A DNA stretch of 64,000 bases, taken from Candidatus Bathyarchaeota archaeon. GTDB lineage: Archaea; Thermoproteota; Bathyarchaeia; Bathyarchaeales; Bathycorpusculaceae. The position numbers and the translations under genes were made by a program. The stretch is from assembly GCA_026014735.1 (NCBI GenBank), contig JAOZHT010000002.1, positions 434,001 through 498,000 on the forward strand, given 5' to 3'. Under the pieces are notes generated by a model that made no database searches, was not told where the DNA came from, and saw only the letters and a list, made by a program, of their open reading frames with translations. This document shows positions 63,228 through 64,000 of this stretch, one piece after another. The stretch's first letter is position 1; each line of letters starts with the position of its first letter.

Positions 63228-64000
63228 TTGGCTGTTCCAGACATCGATCGGCTGCTGGGCATGGAGGTCTACGCCACCCATACCGTGGGCATCGGCGGCT
63301 CCATCAAGACTGCGCCAGAGGATTTTTTGGTGGAGGAGGTCCTGGTGGATGGCTCCAAAGCCAGCGTCGACTGCGAGGTTCCAAGCAGGGTTTTAGGCTC
63401 AAGCGCATCGCATCAGCGGTTTCTGCTCTGCATGCTAATTAAGCGTAACTGGGACACCTTCATCGCCACCAAAAACGTCGCGAAAGCACTGGGGATTGAG
63501 CCGCGGCGGCTGCAGTTCGCAGGCATCAAAGACGCCAAAGCCGTCACTGCCCAGTTCATCACGCTTGAGAACGTTTCGGTGGAGGAAGCCGCCAAAGTCG
63601 AGGTAACCGGCGTGCAGTTATTCCCCGTCGGTTATGTGCATGAGATGCTTTCGCTGTTCTATCTTCTGGGCAACCACTTCACAATCACAATCAAGGGCGC
63701 AGACGCCACAGTCGAGCAGATAAACGCGGCAATCAGCGAACTTGACGCTGCCGGGGGCATCCCCAACTTTTTTGGGCACCAACGCTTCGGCACCACCCGC
63801 CCCGTCACGCATCTGGTCGGCAAAGCCCTCACAGCCGGAGCCTTCGAGGAGGCAGCAATGCTGTTTCTGGCAAACCCCAGCAGCTACGAGCACCCCGCCT
63901 CGAGGCAGGCACGCCAGGAACTCGCAGATACCCATGACTTTAAACGCGCCGCTGAAGGTTACCCCAAGCAGCTGCGGTTCGAACGCCAAATGCTAGGCCA
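63228..64000 (+). CDS. truD: tRNA pseudouridine(13) synthase TruD (partial, 3' end off the window)
   Basis: The first 257 residues are present. TTG start at 63228, nine bases after the pth2 stop: (M)AVPDIDRLLGMEVYATHT, then IKTAPEDFLVEEVL, LCMLIKRNWDTF, and the catalytic Asp in FAGIKDAKAVTAQ (GxKDxxAxTxQ). Later IPNFFGHQRFGTTRPVTHLVGKAL is the TruD-specific motif. The gene runs off the right edge. Confidence 0.93.
   Translation, partial: MAVPDIDRLLGMEVYATHTVGIGGSIKTAPEDFLVEEVLVDGSKASVDCEVPSRVLGSSASHQRFLLCMLIKRNWDTFIATKNVAKALGIEPRRLQFAGIKDAKAVTAQFITLENVSVEEAAKVEVTGVQLFPVGYVHEMLSLFYLLGNHFTITIKGADATVEQINAAISELDAAGGIPNFFGHQRFGTTRPVTHLVGKALTAGAFEEAAMLFLANPSSYEHPASRQARQELADTHDFKRAAEGYPKQLRFERQMLG

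Noticed and set aside
1-64000. CRISPR arrays, rRNA or tRNA genes, insertion sequences with transposase
   Set aside because: None seen on reading both strands; no regularly spaced direct repeats and no transposase or integrase motifs.

Overview
The window is archaeal chromosome. It carries an archaeal-type CODH/acetyl-CoA synthase operon, TYW1/Taw1, two Trm5-type methyltransferases, RNA polymerase subunit P, FEN1, Pth2, TruD, RtcA, an archaeosortase, BRE/TATA-type promoters and many leaderless or GTG/TTG starts. The mix fits an acetogenic Bathyarchaeia-like lineage; that placement is inference, because no rRNA or tRNA gene is present. Most genes have moderate GC. A few islands are clearly AT-richer (17.5-18.5 kb, 22.5-24.1 kb, 62.1-62.7 kb) and look acquired.

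Layout. 1-6.9 kb (minus strand): two CooC-type nickel-insertion ATPases, then cdhA-cdhB-cdhC-cdhD in a tight operon; cdhD runs off the left edge and seems to start at ACG. 7.2-12.3 kb: Taw1, a large secreted surface protein, a Cys-rich protein, RpoP, a short Trm5-like methyltransferase and a Trm112-like protein. 12.3-17.1 kb (minus): nucleotide-sugar operon (nucleotidyltransferase, GlmM, a degenerate nucleotide-sugar dehydrogenase, a Gfo/Idh/MocA oxidoreductase); GlmS at 47.8-49.7 kb feeds the same pathway. 17.5-24.1 kb: DUF3800, ArgS, a histone-deacetylase-family protein, a polyferredoxin, HEAT- and ankyrin-repeat proteins.

24.3-30.6 kb holds the most unusual content: a helix-turn-helix gene behind a TATA box and a perfect 9+9 bp inverted repeat, followed by ten co-directional, mostly stop/start-overlapping genes. 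All ten encode membrane proteins beginning with the same short motif, R-G-W-F-P-x-x-P (usually RGWFPQEP), but otherwise they diverge and differ in number of membrane segments (7 plus an ectodomain, 4, 4, 2, 4, 2, 4, 2, 4, 4). I do not recognise this system.

31-40.6 kb is a cell-surface glycosylation and sorting region: two large GT-C membrane glycosyltransferases, a flippase-like protein, an NAD-dependent sugar epimerase, a GT2 glycosyltransferase and an archaeosortase with Cys265/Arg310/His330. 40.9-45.7 kb: small membrane proteins, regulators, a frameshifted small gene and a GIN-domain protein. 45.8-49.7 kb: fen1 and glmS, separated by the scar of a tandem duplication that fuses a copy of the glmS 3' end to a copy of the fen1 3' end. 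49.9-64 kb: an HTH regulator ending in an EF-hand-like loop, DUF371, Trm5b, RtcA, an ABC-2 exporter whose extracellular domain is triplicated in tandem, its PadR regulator, and housekeeping genes (Tag-type glycosylase, acylphosphatase, iron-sulfur flavoprotein, geranylgeranyl reductase, Pth2, TruD).

A second cross-cutting signal is a dispersed promoter-like element, CTATAAATAGAGGGGGGG followed by GCAACAG. It occurs five times, with the two parts exactly 31 nt apart in four copies. Two copies precede genes, one lies antisense to argS, one overlaps the 3' end of a small gene and one precedes a tiny ORF.
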